A DNA stretch of 32,589 nt, from positions 1 through 32,589 of the forward strand of contig JAGWRO010000073.1 of assembly GCA_028876495.1 (NCBI GenBank), read 5' to 3'. This document shows, one piece after another, positions 17,701 to 25,091 of this stretch; position 1 is the first letter of the stretch; each line of letters starts with the position of its first letter. A program made the translations under genes and the position numbers. This stretch comes from Bacteroidota bacterium. Lineage in GTDB: Bacteria; Bacteroidota; Bacteroidia; Chitinophagales; Chitinophagaceae. The notes under the pieces were generated by a model. That model did not search any database. It saw nothing but the letters and a program-made list of their open reading frames with translations, and was not told the DNA's origin.

Positions 17701-17871
17701 ATTTACCTGAAGGAAAATGATTATTTTAATGCAAAAGCGACGTATAAAAGTGTAGCGGATAATGCTACCATACCTGAATTAAAAAAAGAAGCCCAGGATA
17801 AGTTGAATGCTGCTATTGCACAAGAACAACAAAATTCAAAAGTAGAAACAACCCCTTCAGACAGTAAATAA
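14800..17871 (+). CDS. large periplasmic TPR-repeat protein
   Basis: The 1023-aa protein has a signal peptide (cleavage near CFSQA, residue 29). Almost all of the rest is tetratricopeptide repeats with the helix-turn-helix pattern of Tyr, Ala, Gly and Pro. Examples are FMKGEYSLAYPLLKPLLDKYPE near the start and DCTAAINSFNNYLSKYPQGAY further on. The recurring YP at helix ends is typical of the YbgF/BamD-like TPR class found in envelope assembly proteins. The reading frame starts at TTG (14800); an ATG 24 bp downstream (14824) also gives a good signal peptide and cannot be excluded. It is the first gene of a probable operon with a beta-barrel protein (26 bp) and an HU-like protein (43 bp). It is probably a periplasmic scaffold; the partner is unknown. 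Confidence 0.85.
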   Translation: MKIKNIKLMTRLFLPLVFMILSAPCFSQANYFVTDPQKNFKEAEDLFMKGEYSLAYPLLKPLLDKYPENTKSSHAYLNQDLEYYYVVCELKLNQQVAEDAAKSFIDAANNEPRQQLMSFHLAQYYFTQNDFARAVVYYERAGYNNLSNEQIADSKFELAYSYFKTGQYTSAKPLFDEIHQLPSNKYYYDANYYYGFLSYRDHDYNNALASFQKVESIPKYRGLVPYYIAQIYYFQGNKDQALRYGESKLGQDDIYNRKDLNLLMGQIYFEKKDFAKALPLLEAYVQSSDKVSKEVMYELSYCYYNANDVQKAIDGFKQLSNEKDSLGQNSMYLLGDLYLKTGQKENARNAFLYSADNNSNLKQQEISRFNYAKLSYELGYQDVALSSMNKFLDLYPQSVYANEGKEIIINLLANTNNYDQALSLYQSFGEPTPTMKKIYPKILFGRATEYINGQQLNEADDLLTKIINDPNAGQVLPFAYFWKGEVSYRLNRYDEAVKYTNEYLRYGGIQGEASPTDAKYILGYSYLNLENYSQSLANFKQVAPVVSPRSSALQQDAYVRAADSYFMMKNYSTAKTMYQNVINDGLAQSDYALYQVALINGINNPAEKIRTFNTLTERYPQSDLVSESYMQIANAYMVQEKFRDAIPYLNKILNIKSAASQYPKVYLKLGLANYNLNNNQEALQDYQKLVSQYPQSDEANEALDNMKNIYVEMGKPNDYVAFVQKTGKVISISEADSLTYAAAELQFTNNDCTAAINSFNNYLSKYPQGAYILNANFYKSECYSKNKDWQNAVTGYEAVLNEGTSPFAERSAFAAARIFYFELKDYQQSKTYFSKLLELATTPENQLEALRGLVRSYYQTKDFAEANNIAKELLTKKGISTDDKAIANLVLGKSLQVNNQCEDAIKAFKEVSAVNKSEWGAEARYETANCYYTLNQLKIAEKAALDVIKVTGSYDYWVAKAYILLGDIYLKENDYFNAKATYKSVADNATIPELKKEAQDKLNAAIAQEQQNSKVETTPSDSK

Positions 17872-17897
17872 AAATTCAACTACAAACAATACCAGAT

Positions 17898-19544
17898 ATG
17901 TTTAAAAAATTGATGATGAGGAATTCTTTAAATAAAATAATCTTTATTTTGCCACTGTTTTTTTTGTTTACTGCATTACAGGCACAGGACACCACAAGAA
18001 GGCAAACCATACAGATTACTTCTTCTTATAAACCTTCATTGCGTAACACGGTAAAAATTAATTTATACGCCTCACCTGTTTCTCCGGATACATCACATCC
18101 ACGGCTTGCTTATTATATTCCACCCGAGAATTTATTTTTTGCCTATGAGCCCGTTTCTTTAAAGCCCCTTTCTTTACAGGCTGACACTTCATTAAAAATG
18201 GGTGAACGCAACCAGTTAAAAGTTGGGTATGGCAATTTATCTACTCCGTATGTTTCCGGCGCTTTTAGTTTTGGCGATGGCAAACATAACCTGGGTAACA
18301 TTTACGGCAATTATATTTCCTCCCGCGGCAAAATTGAAAACCAGGATTTTAGCGAATGGAATGTCAAAGGAACCGGAAGTCTTTTTTCAGATAAGAATGA
18401 AACGTATGCGGGGGTTGAATTTGCGCAACATGAACATTATTTGTATGGTTATAATCATGCAATTGACAGTTTTGCGAAATCTGATATCAGAAGAAGCTAC
18501 CAGGATTTTTCAGCAAGTGTTGGGTTTAGAAATATTGCGCATAATGATATAGGAATCAATTACGACCCTCATCTGGAAGTACATGAATTTTCAAGAGAAA
18601 ACAAAGCAACAGAAACTACATTGATGGTAAACCTCCCTGCTGAAAAAAGATTTTCTGATGCGGTTTCTTTTAAAATAGAAGCGCGCGGTAATTTTGATAA
18701 ATACCAGGTAAAAGGTTCTTCTGTTTCCGCAACCAATAACCTGTTTGAGCTGGCTCCTGAATTAGTTTATTACAGTGACATGTTTACTTTTCATGGTGGT
18801 ATTACTCCTTCATGGAATAACAATACACTTGCTGTGTTACCTAATATTTATGCAGAAGTTCAATTGCAACAAAATGCTTTGATGGTGCAAGCCGGCTGGG
18901 TTGGAAAATACATTGCGAACAGTTTTCGCACCTTAAGCAATGAGAATCCGTACATGCAGGATCCGGCTTTTTTAAATAATACCAAAGAAATACAATATTA
19001 TGGTGGCATCAAAGCCACTGTAGGTAAGCATTTTAACTTTAATGCAAGAGCGGCATTTATTTCATATACAGATACGCCCTTGTTTGTAAATGATTCTTTA
19101 GATGGAAAATCATTTGTTCTTACCAATGAAAGCAAACTCACCAACTTGCAAATTCATGGTGACATGAATTTTATCAGCCAGGATAAATTTACCGCTTCTG
19201 CAGCCCTGGATTTAAACAGTTACACTGGTTTGCATGATAATGCAAAAGCGTGGGGATTATTTCCATTAAAACTTACCGGTTCTTTAAGATGGAATGCCTT
19301 TAAAGAACTGATCATCAAAAGTGATTTGGTTGCCTTCTCAGGTGCTAAAGCCTTGTTGAAAGACGGAACCGAGAAAAACATGAAAGGTGGTACAGACCTG
19401 AGTGCCGGAGCGGAATTTAAACTGAACAAGCGATTTAGTGTATGGCTTGATTTTGATAATATTCTTAACAGCCAATATGAACGCTGGAATAATTATCCCG
19501 TTTATGGCTTCCAGGTTATCGGCGGGGTTTTAGTTCATTTTTAA
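17898..19544 (+). CDS. outer-membrane beta-barrel protein, TonB-receptor-like C-terminus
   Basis: The 548-aa protein has a signal peptide (cleavage near LQAQD, residue 30) and a long series of alternating beta strands rich in Tyr, Asn, Gly and Phe. The last strand ends in VGGVLVHF-type aromatic residues (…QVIGGVLVHF), the usual recognition signal for outer-membrane barrel assembly. The segment DFDNILNSQYERWNNYPVYG strongly resembles the ends of TonB-dependent receptors, but no plug domain or TonB box is seen and the length is well below that of a full receptor. The N-terminal TSSYKPSLRNTVKINLYASP motif is one I associate with this TPR-linked barrel type in Bacteroidota. It follows the TPR gene by 26 bp, so the two products may form a complex. 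Confidence 0.8.
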   Translation: MFKKLMMRNSLNKIIFILPLFFLFTALQAQDTTRRQTIQITSSYKPSLRNTVKINLYASPVSPDTSHPRLAYYIPPENLFFAYEPVSLKPLSLQADTSLKMGERNQLKVGYGNLSTPYVSGAFSFGDGKHNLGNIYGNYISSRGKIENQDFSEWNVKGTGSLFSDKNETYAGVEFAQHEHYLYGYNHAIDSFAKSDIRRSYQDFSASVGFRNIAHNDIGINYDPHLEVHEFSRENKATETTLMVNLPAEKRFSDAVSFKIEARGNFDKYQVKGSSVSATNNLFELAPELVYYSDMFTFHGGITPSWNNNTLAVLPNIYAEVQLQQNALMVQAGWVGKYIANSFRTLSNENPYMQDPAFLNNTKEIQYYGGIKATVGKHFNFNARAAFISYTDTPLFVNDSLDGKSFVLTNESKLTNLQIHGDMNFISQDKFTASAALDLNSYTGLHDNAKAWGLFPLKLTGSLRWNAFKELIIKSDLVAFSGAKALLKDGTEKNMKGGTDLSAGAEFKLNKRFSVWLDFDNILNSQYERWNNYPVYGFQVIGGVLVHF

Positions 19545-19587
19545 GTAAATTGTTTTTCAATTCCATCTAAATAAATTACAGATATTT

Positions 19588-20238
19588 ATGCTCACGCAGG
19601 ATCTTATTACTTCATTTATCATTCAATCAAAGGAATGCAAACTACGTGATATAGGCAGGTTTAAAGTAGTAACCACTTCTGCAGCAGTTGATATTGCTAA
19701 TAAAAAAGTAACTCCACCGGTAACAGAAATTATTTTTTCCGGAAGAGAGGAAAAAATTTCGGATGGGTTGGTAAAATACGTAGCGGATATAAAAAATATT
19801 CCTGTTGCAGAGGCCCTGGATGAACTTAAAAAATGGTGTGCCGCCTCTAAAGATAAATTGAAAGACGGCGAGGAAATTTTGCTGATGCCTTTAGGAGTAT
19901 TAAAAAAGGGAACTTCAGGAACTACCTTCGTTCAAAGTAAAAATAAGATTGAGTTTTTTGAACCTGTTGCGGCGGAACGCGTCATTCACATCAACAGTGA
20001 ACATGCGGTACTGGTTGGCGACAGGGAAACCACTTCTTCTGCCATGAACCAATATTACCAGGAAGAAGAAAGCGCTGAAAAAAGCAACAGTTGGAAGATT
20101 TTTGCAATTATTTTTTTAGCCATTGGACTCTTTCTGTTATTCCTTCATTTTTATGGAAATTCATTTTCGTTATCTACCATAGGAAATCAACATAAAATAA
20201 TTCCCGCCACAGCTCCAAACACTTATACAAACCAATAG
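19588..20238 (+). CDS. CCDC81-type HU-domain protein with one membrane helix
   Basis: The 216-aa protein begins with a divergent HU-like fold. Residues about 1-60 (LITSFIIQSKECKLRDIGRFKVV and the following PPVTEIIFSGRE) and about 61-132 look like the two bacterial CCDC81-HU domains (PF18174/PF18175). Bacteroidota proteins of this type often end in an SPOR peptidoglycan-binding domain. Here a single hydrophobic helix (about 171-189) and a tail of about 25 residues follow, with no SPOR domain. There is no N-terminal signal, so the HU part should face the cytoplasm. It is the third gene of the TPR/barrel run, 43 bp downstream of the barrel. Whether it binds DNA, a cytoskeletal partner or neither is unknown. 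Confidence 0.72.
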   Translation: MLTQDLITSFIIQSKECKLRDIGRFKVVTTSAAVDIANKKVTPPVTEIIFSGREEKISDGLVKYVADIKNIPVAEALDELKKWCAASKDKLKDGEEILLMPLGVLKKGTSGTTFVQSKNKIEFFEPVAAERVIHINSEHAVLVGDRETTSSAMNQYYQEEESAEKSNSWKIFAIIFLAIGLFLLFLHFYGNSFSLSTIGNQHKIIPATAPNTYTNQ

Positions 20239-20274
20239 CTTTTAAGATTGTTCATCCAGATTAATTTAATATAA

Positions 20275-21165
20275 ATGATTGTTTACAGATCATGCCCCAA
20301 CTGCGGTGATAAAAATATTTCCAAAGTTCTTTCTGCAAAAGATTATACGGTTTCAGGTGAAAATTTTGAAATATGGGAATGTAAAAATTGTACCCAAAGA
20401 TTTACACAAAACATTCCAGAGGTGAATGATATTGGCCGGTATTATCAATCTGAAAATTACATTTCGCATAGTGACACCTCAAAAGGTTTTGTCAACAATC
20501 TTTATCATAAAGTAAGAAAGCGGACACTCGTTAAAAAAAGAAAACTAATCGAAGAAGCCACCGGAAAAACAAAAGGAAACATCCTCGATGTAGGCGCAGG
20601 AACAGGTGCATTTTTAAACACCATGAAGAATGCAGGATGGAATTGCACAGGGATTGAACCTGACAATAACGCAAGAAAAAAAGCGCTTGAATTGTATGGG
20701 CTTGATTTAAAAGAATCAAAGAAACTTTTTTTACTTCCTTCCAAAAGCTTTGATGCCATTACGTTGTGGCATGTGTTGGAACATGTACACGAACTACATT
20801 CGTATGTTGAACAATTGAAAAATTTATTGACAACCGATGGTAAATTATTTATTGCTGTACCCAATTACACTTCTGCGGATGCAAAAATGTACGGTGAGTT
20901 TTGGGCAGCTTATGATGTGCCACGGCATCTCTATCACTTTTCGCCAAAAGCAATGAAAACTCTATTAAATGCCCATGGTTTAAAGCTTGAAACCATAAAA
21001 CCCATGTGGTACGATAGCGTATATGTAAGCCTGTTAAGTGAAAAATACAAAACCGGGAAATCAAATCCTGCAAAAGCATTTACTAACGGAATGATCTCTA
21101 ATGCTGAAACTGTTTTCAACAAAACAAAATGCAGTTCCTTAATCTATATTGCCTCACTAAAATAA
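20275..21165 (+). CDS. class I SAM-dependent methyltransferase with zinc ribbon
   Basis: The 296-aa protein starts with a zinc-ribbon-like pair CPNC (Cys7, Cys10) and CKNC (Cys36, Cys39). A Rossmann methyltransferase domain follows: motif I ILDVGAGTGAF (103-113), motif II with Glu in GIEPD, and SFDAITLWHVLEHVHEL as the motif IV region. This layout, close to the Methyltransf_23 type, is common in methyltransferases of cell-surface glycan or quinone-like pathways, but the substrate cannot be inferred. It follows the HU-like gene by 36 bp on the same strand and may be co-transcribed with it, although its function looks unrelated. The start is the ATG at 20275. Confidence 0.88.
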   Translation: MIVYRSCPNCGDKNISKVLSAKDYTVSGENFEIWECKNCTQRFTQNIPEVNDIGRYYQSENYISHSDTSKGFVNNLYHKVRKRTLVKKRKLIEEATGKTKGNILDVGAGTGAFLNTMKNAGWNCTGIEPDNNARKKALELYGLDLKESKKLFLLPSKSFDAITLWHVLEHVHELHSYVEQLKNLLTTDGKLFIAVPNYTSADAKMYGEFWAAYDVPRHLYHFSPKAMKTLLNAHGLKLETIKPMWYDSVYVSLLSEKYKTGKSNPAKAFTNGMISNAETVFNKTKCSSLIYIASLK

Positions 21166-21311
21166 GAATCCGACTTTCTTATTTGTTTACTGCGGAGAAC
21201 CCTTTCACAGAAAAAAAATGAAATAGCAAAGCAGTTTCGTTCCGAAGGAGCGGCTGGTGGAAAAAGAGATAAATAAGAAGTTATTCTTTCTGCAGGAACG
21301 TTTTGTACTGA

Positions 21312-21761
21312 TCAATTCACAGCCACAAATTTTGCAACACTTATAAATTGTCTCTGTAAAGAAAGTGTATCTTCTATTATCATGTAATGATCAGCTTTTG
21401 CAAGTGCATTTAAATATTTTTCTTCAAAATTAATTTCAGGGCACAAAATATTGGTCCTTACCATATTCCCAAAAGAAATTTCATTGTTTTTTCCAACAAG
21501 ATAAGTCCCCGAAAAATTATTGCAGCCACCGTTGCCACTAACAGTCCCGTCATCTTTAAAAACAATATACATTTCGTTCGCTGCTTTATTAACCGGAACC
21601 GGGACATTGGATAATTGAACCAGTTTCCAATGTGTTTTAGTTAACGGTGCACCAGCTCTTAGAATCAAATTTCCGCATGTTGGTTTATTACTTTTATTGG
21701 CCGGAAAATGATTCATTGATAATGTGAACCATCCAATAAAAGCAGCAAATACTATTTTCAT
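21312..21761 (-). CDS. META domain protein (HslJ-like)
   Basis: The 149-aa protein has a hydrophobic N-terminus (MKIVFAAFIGWFTLS) that is probably a signal sequence. A META domain follows: HWKLVQLSNVPVPV, then MYIVFKDDGTVSGNGGCNNF, then an NMVRTNILCPE strand and DTLSLQR at the end. This closely follows the W-L, GGCN-x-F, T-x-x-C and L-x-L landmarks of the family. HslJ of E. coli is a heat-inducible membrane protein linked to novobiocin resistance; in Bacteroidota these are small secreted proteins of unknown role. It is encoded alone between two rightward transcription units, divergent from the YfcC gene. Confidence 0.88.
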   Translation of the reverse strand: MKIVFAAFIGWFTLSMNHFPANKSNKPTCGNLILRAGAPLTKTHWKLVQLSNVPVPVNKAANEMYIVFKDDGTVSGNGGCNNFSGTYLVGKNNEISFGNMVRTNILCPEINFEEKYLNALAKADHYMIIEDTLSLQRQFISVAKFVAVN

Positions 21762-21840
21762 CTTTTATACATTTAAGTTTTTGGGGAAATATTTCCATAT
21801 TTTTTATGAATAGGTTTATATTCACTTTTAATTACGTCTT

Positions 21841-23340
21841 ATGGCAAAAAAAAGAAAGCTTCTTTCTCCCATAACTATATTGATGATTGTGATTGTAATA
21901 GCAGCAGGCGCCACCTGGTTTGTTCCTGCAGGAAAATACAACACCCTCTCTTACAATGATAATGGCTTCAAATATAATACCGATTCAGGCTCCATTAATT
22001 TGCCTTTTAACAAACAAACTCTTGACAGCCTTTCGATATTTATTTCACCGGAAAAATTTTCTTCGGGTTCTATTCGCAAGCCGGTAGCCATTCCGGGTAC
22101 TTTTCATTTGATCCCAAAAAACTCACAAGGTGCCATCGATATTCTCCAAGCCCCTTTAAAAGGAATTATTGATGCGGTAGAAATTATTTTATTCCTTTTG
22201 ATCATAGGTGGATTTATGAATGTTTTTCATGAAACCGGAGCCATTGTAAAAGGGCTAACCTCTCTTTCATACAGAATGAAAGGTAAAGAAGCATGGCTGC
22301 TCATCATTCTCACTTTCTTATTTTCGTTTGCAGGTGCTTCTTACGGAATGGCAGAAGAAGCGCTGGTTTTTTACCCGGTTTTGGTTCCTTTATTTATAGC
22401 TGCAGGCTATGACCTTTTAGTTCCTGTTATTGTGATTTTTGGAGGTACACAATTAGGTACTTTATCGTCTTTTACCAATCCTTTCTCGACAATTATTGCT
22501 TCCAATGCTGCAGGTGTAAACTGGACTGATGGCTTAACAGAGCGTATTTTAATGTTTGCTATTTCTACAGCAATTACAATCTGGTACCTGGTTCGTTATG
22601 CACAAAAAGTAAAAAAAGATCCTACCAAATCTATCGTTTACAAAGTAGATGGAATAGTAAAATCGCCGTATGAAAACATAAAAAATACAGGCGTATCTGA
22701 ACCTTTATCCGTCAGGAACAGACTTTTGCTAATGATTTTTCTATCCACCTTTTTAATTATGATTGCAGGAGTGGTTTGGTTTAATTGGTGGCTGATCGAA
22801 ATGTCGACCATGTTTTTCGGCGCTTCGCTTTTAATCGGCGTTATCACGCGCACCAAAGAAAGCGAGTTTATTAAGCAATTTATAAAAGGAGCAGAAAGTT
22901 TATTGGGGGTGGCTTTTATTGTAGGTGTGGCTCGTGGCGTAACGATCGTTTTAAATGAAGGGCATATAAGTGATTCAATTTTATTTTATTCTGCCAAATT
23001 AGTGAGTGGCATGCCTCCCACTATTTTCATTGTTGTGCTATTAATTTTGTATATGGTCTTCACCTTGTTCATTGCTTCTTCATCAGGAATGGCAGTTCTT
23101 ACGATGCCGATCATTGGCGGCCTGGCAGTAATTGTAAATGTTCCGGGAAGAGAAATTGTAAATACTTACCTATTCGGGATGGGCATTATGGGCTTTCTTA
23201 CTCCCACAGGATTGATCTTACCCTCTCTTACTTTAGTGAACGTAAGTTTAAAAGCCTGGTGGAAATTTATATATCCTTTGCTGATTATTCTTTTTATTGT
23301 TTGCTCGTTGTTTCTGATTGTTGGAATATATATGAAATAA
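21841..23340 (+). CDS. YfcC family (DcuC-like) membrane transporter
   Basis: The 499-aa integral membrane protein has about 12 hydrophobic segments. The opening SPITILMIVIVIAAGATWFVPAG, the segment GFMNVFHETGAIVKG, the conserved SFAGASYGMAEEALVFYPVLVP and the end ASSSGMAVLTMPIIGGLA are typical of the YfcC/ArcD-like branch of the C4-dicarboxylate carrier superfamily (PF03606). Substrates assigned to the family are dicarboxylates or basic amino acids; which applies here is unknown. A loop of about 70 residues after TM1 precedes the FHLIP motif. The ATG at 21841 begins MAKKRK. The following genes, from 73 bp downstream, are on the same strand but probably have their own promoter. Confidence 0.9.
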   Translation: MAKKRKLLSPITILMIVIVIAAGATWFVPAGKYNTLSYNDNGFKYNTDSGSINLPFNKQTLDSLSIFISPEKFSSGSIRKPVAIPGTFHLIPKNSQGAIDILQAPLKGIIDAVEIILFLLIIGGFMNVFHETGAIVKGLTSLSYRMKGKEAWLLIILTFLFSFAGASYGMAEEALVFYPVLVPLFIAAGYDLLVPVIVIFGGTQLGTLSSFTNPFSTIIASNAAGVNWTDGLTERILMFAISTAITIWYLVRYAQKVKKDPTKSIVYKVDGIVKSPYENIKNTGVSEPLSVRNRLLLMIFLSTFLIMIAGVVWFNWWLIEMSTMFFGASLLIGVITRTKESEFIKQFIKGAESLLGVAFIVGVARGVTIVLNEGHISDSILFYSAKLVSGMPPTIFIVVLLILYMVFTLFIASSSGMAVLTMPIIGGLAVIVNVPGREIVNTYLFGMGIMGFLTPTGLILPSLTLVNVSLKAWWKFIYPLLIILFIVCSLFLIVGIYMK

Positions 23341-23413
23341 TTTAAAAATAAATTTCACATTTATGTGTAATTTAAGGTGCAATATTTGCGGCAGTTGTTT
23401 TAAAGAAATAGTT

Positions 23414-23929
23414 ATGAAAGCAACAAAATACCAACCATTTTTCAAATTCTTTTTTCTGGGCATTTTTATCAGCCTCATCAGCACAGTTTTTTTTAGTTGT
23501 TCCTCTTCAAAAAAAGCCGCTAAATTAAATGTAGAAGATATCAGAAGCATGATCAATGCGAAACAGTTCACTTTTGTAGCTGAAAGGGTAAATCCATTAC
23601 GCGGAAGTTCCCGCATCCTTACAAGCAACTACGACGTGCAGGTGAAAAAAGATACTATTGAATGCTATCTCCCGTACTTTGGTCGGGCTTACCAGGCTCC
23701 AATTGATCCTACAAAAGGCGGCCTTGATTTTACATCCTACAAGTTTACCTATAATGTAACTTTAAACAATAACGATGAGTGGCAAGTGTACATAAACCCA
23801 AAAGATTATTCAGATGTACAACAATTATACTTTCAGATTTTCGGAAACGGCACCGCAACTTTAAATGTGGTAAATACCAATCGTGATCCTATTTCCTTTT
23901 ACGGGTACATTAAAAAAAATGACGACTAA
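23414..23929 (+). CDS. DUF4251 lipoprotein
   Basis: From the ATG at 23414 this gives a 171-aa lipoprotein with hydrophobic segment FFFLGIFISLISTVFFSC, so Cys29 would be lipidated. The mature part matches the DUF4251 pattern: FTFVAERVNPLRGSSRILTSNYDVQV, then the acidic-aromatic stretch ECYLPYFGRAY and the terminal strand NRDPISFYGYI. The function of DUF4251 is unknown; it is nearly confined to Bacteroidota. An upstream in-frame start at 23363 would add 17 residues, including three cysteines, and overlaps the AATATTTG sequence (23382-23389), a near match to the -7 consensus, so I prefer 23414. DUF2905 follows after 7 bp. Confidence 0.85.
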   Translation: MKATKYQPFFKFFFLGIFISLISTVFFSCSSSKKAAKLNVEDIRSMINAKQFTFVAERVNPLRGSSRILTSNYDVQVKKDTIECYLPYFGRAYQAPIDPTKGGLDFTSYKFTYNVTLNNNDEWQVYINPKDYSDVQQLYFQIFGNGTATLNVVNTNRDPISFYGYIKKNDD

Positions 23930-23936
23930 ATTTATT

Positions 23937-24161
23937 ATGGATCAGCAAACCGGAAAATATATTTTAATTATAGGAATCATTATTGTTGTTGTGGGAATGT
24001 TGGTTTATTTTTTTCATGATTATTTAAGGTGGATTGGCCGCCTTCCCGGCGACATAAGAATTGAAAGAGAAAATTTCCGTTTCTATTTTCCATTGACAAC
24101 AATGATCGTTTTGAGTTTGCTTGTTACACTCATCATCAATATTTTTAAACGATTTTTCTAA
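23937..24161 (+). CDS. DUF2905 membrane protein
   Basis: The 74-aa protein has two membrane helices (about 8-28 and 52-71) around a short loop RWIGRLPGDIRIERENFRFY. That loop plus the following FPLTTMIVLSLLVTLI is the DUF2905 (PF11146) signature. The role is unknown. Upstream in-frame ATGs at 23883 and 23919 overlap the previous gene; the ATG at 23937 starts directly before the first helix and leaves a 7-bp gap, so it is preferred. The tight spacing to both neighbours suggests a transcription unit with the lipoprotein and the MpaB-like gene. Confidence 0.88.
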   Translation: MDQQTGKYILIIGIIIVVVGMLVYFFHDYLRWIGRLPGDIRIERENFRFYFPLTTMIVLSLLVTLIINIFKRFF

Positions 24162-24170
24162 GTTTTTCAA

Positions 24171-24929
24171 ATGGAATATTTTGTTGAAGAAGATTCGGTG
24201 GTAAGAGAAATCTGGGGAAAAAGCGATACCATACTTTTCATTTTTGCCGGTTCTGCTGCTGAGTTTGCGCTAAACAAAGCAGTTGACTGGCTTTACTTTA
24301 CCGGGCGGCTTCCTGCCGACCCTTTGGGAAGATTATTTTCAACAGTATCTTATGCGCGAAAAATAATTTTTGCAGAAAATGAAGCAGCATTAAAGATCAT
24401 AGATTCCATTTATGGCATTCACAAAGTAGTGGAAAATAACCGCGGAAAAGCAATACCAGAATGGGCTTACAGGGATGTACTTTATATGCTTATTCATTAC
24501 TCTATCACTTCATTTGAATTGCTGGAGAGAAAATTATCTTCTGAAGAAAAAGAAGAAGTTTACGATGTTTTTTATCGCTTCGGGCAAAGAATGCAATTAA
24601 AAGGGCTTGCAATAAATCACCAAGAATGGCTTCAGCAAAGAGAAACAGATATGCAAAATGACCTGGCAAAAAGTGATTTGACTGTTGATCTTTTTAAACA
24701 ATATAAAAAGCATTTAGGCCCTTTGCGCTATTTTGTTTTAATTGAAGGAGAGAAATTAATTATGCCGAAAAGGGTAAGAAAATTATTAGGCTTCAGCAAA
24801 TTTTCGTTTCTCTCTTTTTTTGTTCCTGTTTACAAATTCAGCCGGAAAATTCATTTAGATACCTCTATTAAAAAGCTCCTTCTTCCTCAAAAGTATGCAA
24901 GGGAAATCGCTGATCTGGATATCGCTTAA
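24171..24929 (+). CDS. oxygenase MpaB family protein (DUF2236)
   Basis: This 252-aa protein has a conserved N-terminus: VVREIWGKSDTILFIFAG, then the WLYFTGRLPADPLGRLFSTVSYARKIIFA segment with an Arg-x-x-x-T-x-x-x-x motif and an Ile-His pair (GIHKVV). This is the pattern of the DUF2236 / MpaB / rubber-oxygenase catalytic domain (PF09995), whose characterised members are heme proteins that cleave isoprenoid or other carbon-carbon double bonds. His97 in IHKVV and His117 in LIHYSIT are candidate heme ligands; this is inference. The protein lacks a signal peptide and is shorter than rubber oxygenase. It lies 9 bp after DUF2905. Confidence 0.8.
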   Translation: MEYFVEEDSVVREIWGKSDTILFIFAGSAAEFALNKAVDWLYFTGRLPADPLGRLFSTVSYARKIIFAENEAALKIIDSIYGIHKVVENNRGKAIPEWAYRDVLYMLIHYSITSFELLERKLSSEEKEEVYDVFYRFGQRMQLKGLAINHQEWLQQRETDMQNDLAKSDLTVDLFKQYKKHLGPLRYFVLIEGEKLIMPKRVRKLLGFSKFSFLSFFVPVYKFSRKIHLDTSIKKLLLPQKYAREIADLDIA

Positions 24930-25091
24930 CCTTATTGTAATCATTCAATCTTTTTCGAAAATAAGAACACCTGTTCTTTGTTTGTTTACTTTTAAATTAT
25001 AAAAGATTACGCCACTCATCAAACATTTACTTTCTTTTAAAAATTGCTTTGCTACTTTTATCGTTTTTAACGAAAACTACATTTGGATTTT

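Noticed and set aside
21785-21796. Palindrome GGAAATATTTCC upstream of the META and YfcC genes
   Set aside because: It is a perfect 12-bp palindrome in a divergent gap, but AT-rich and without a second copy or known binding protein. Not strong enough to call an operator.
25083-25091. TTG start for the M1 peptidase
   Set aside because: The ATG three codons later starts a clean signal peptide, and the TTG lies in a -7-like motif.
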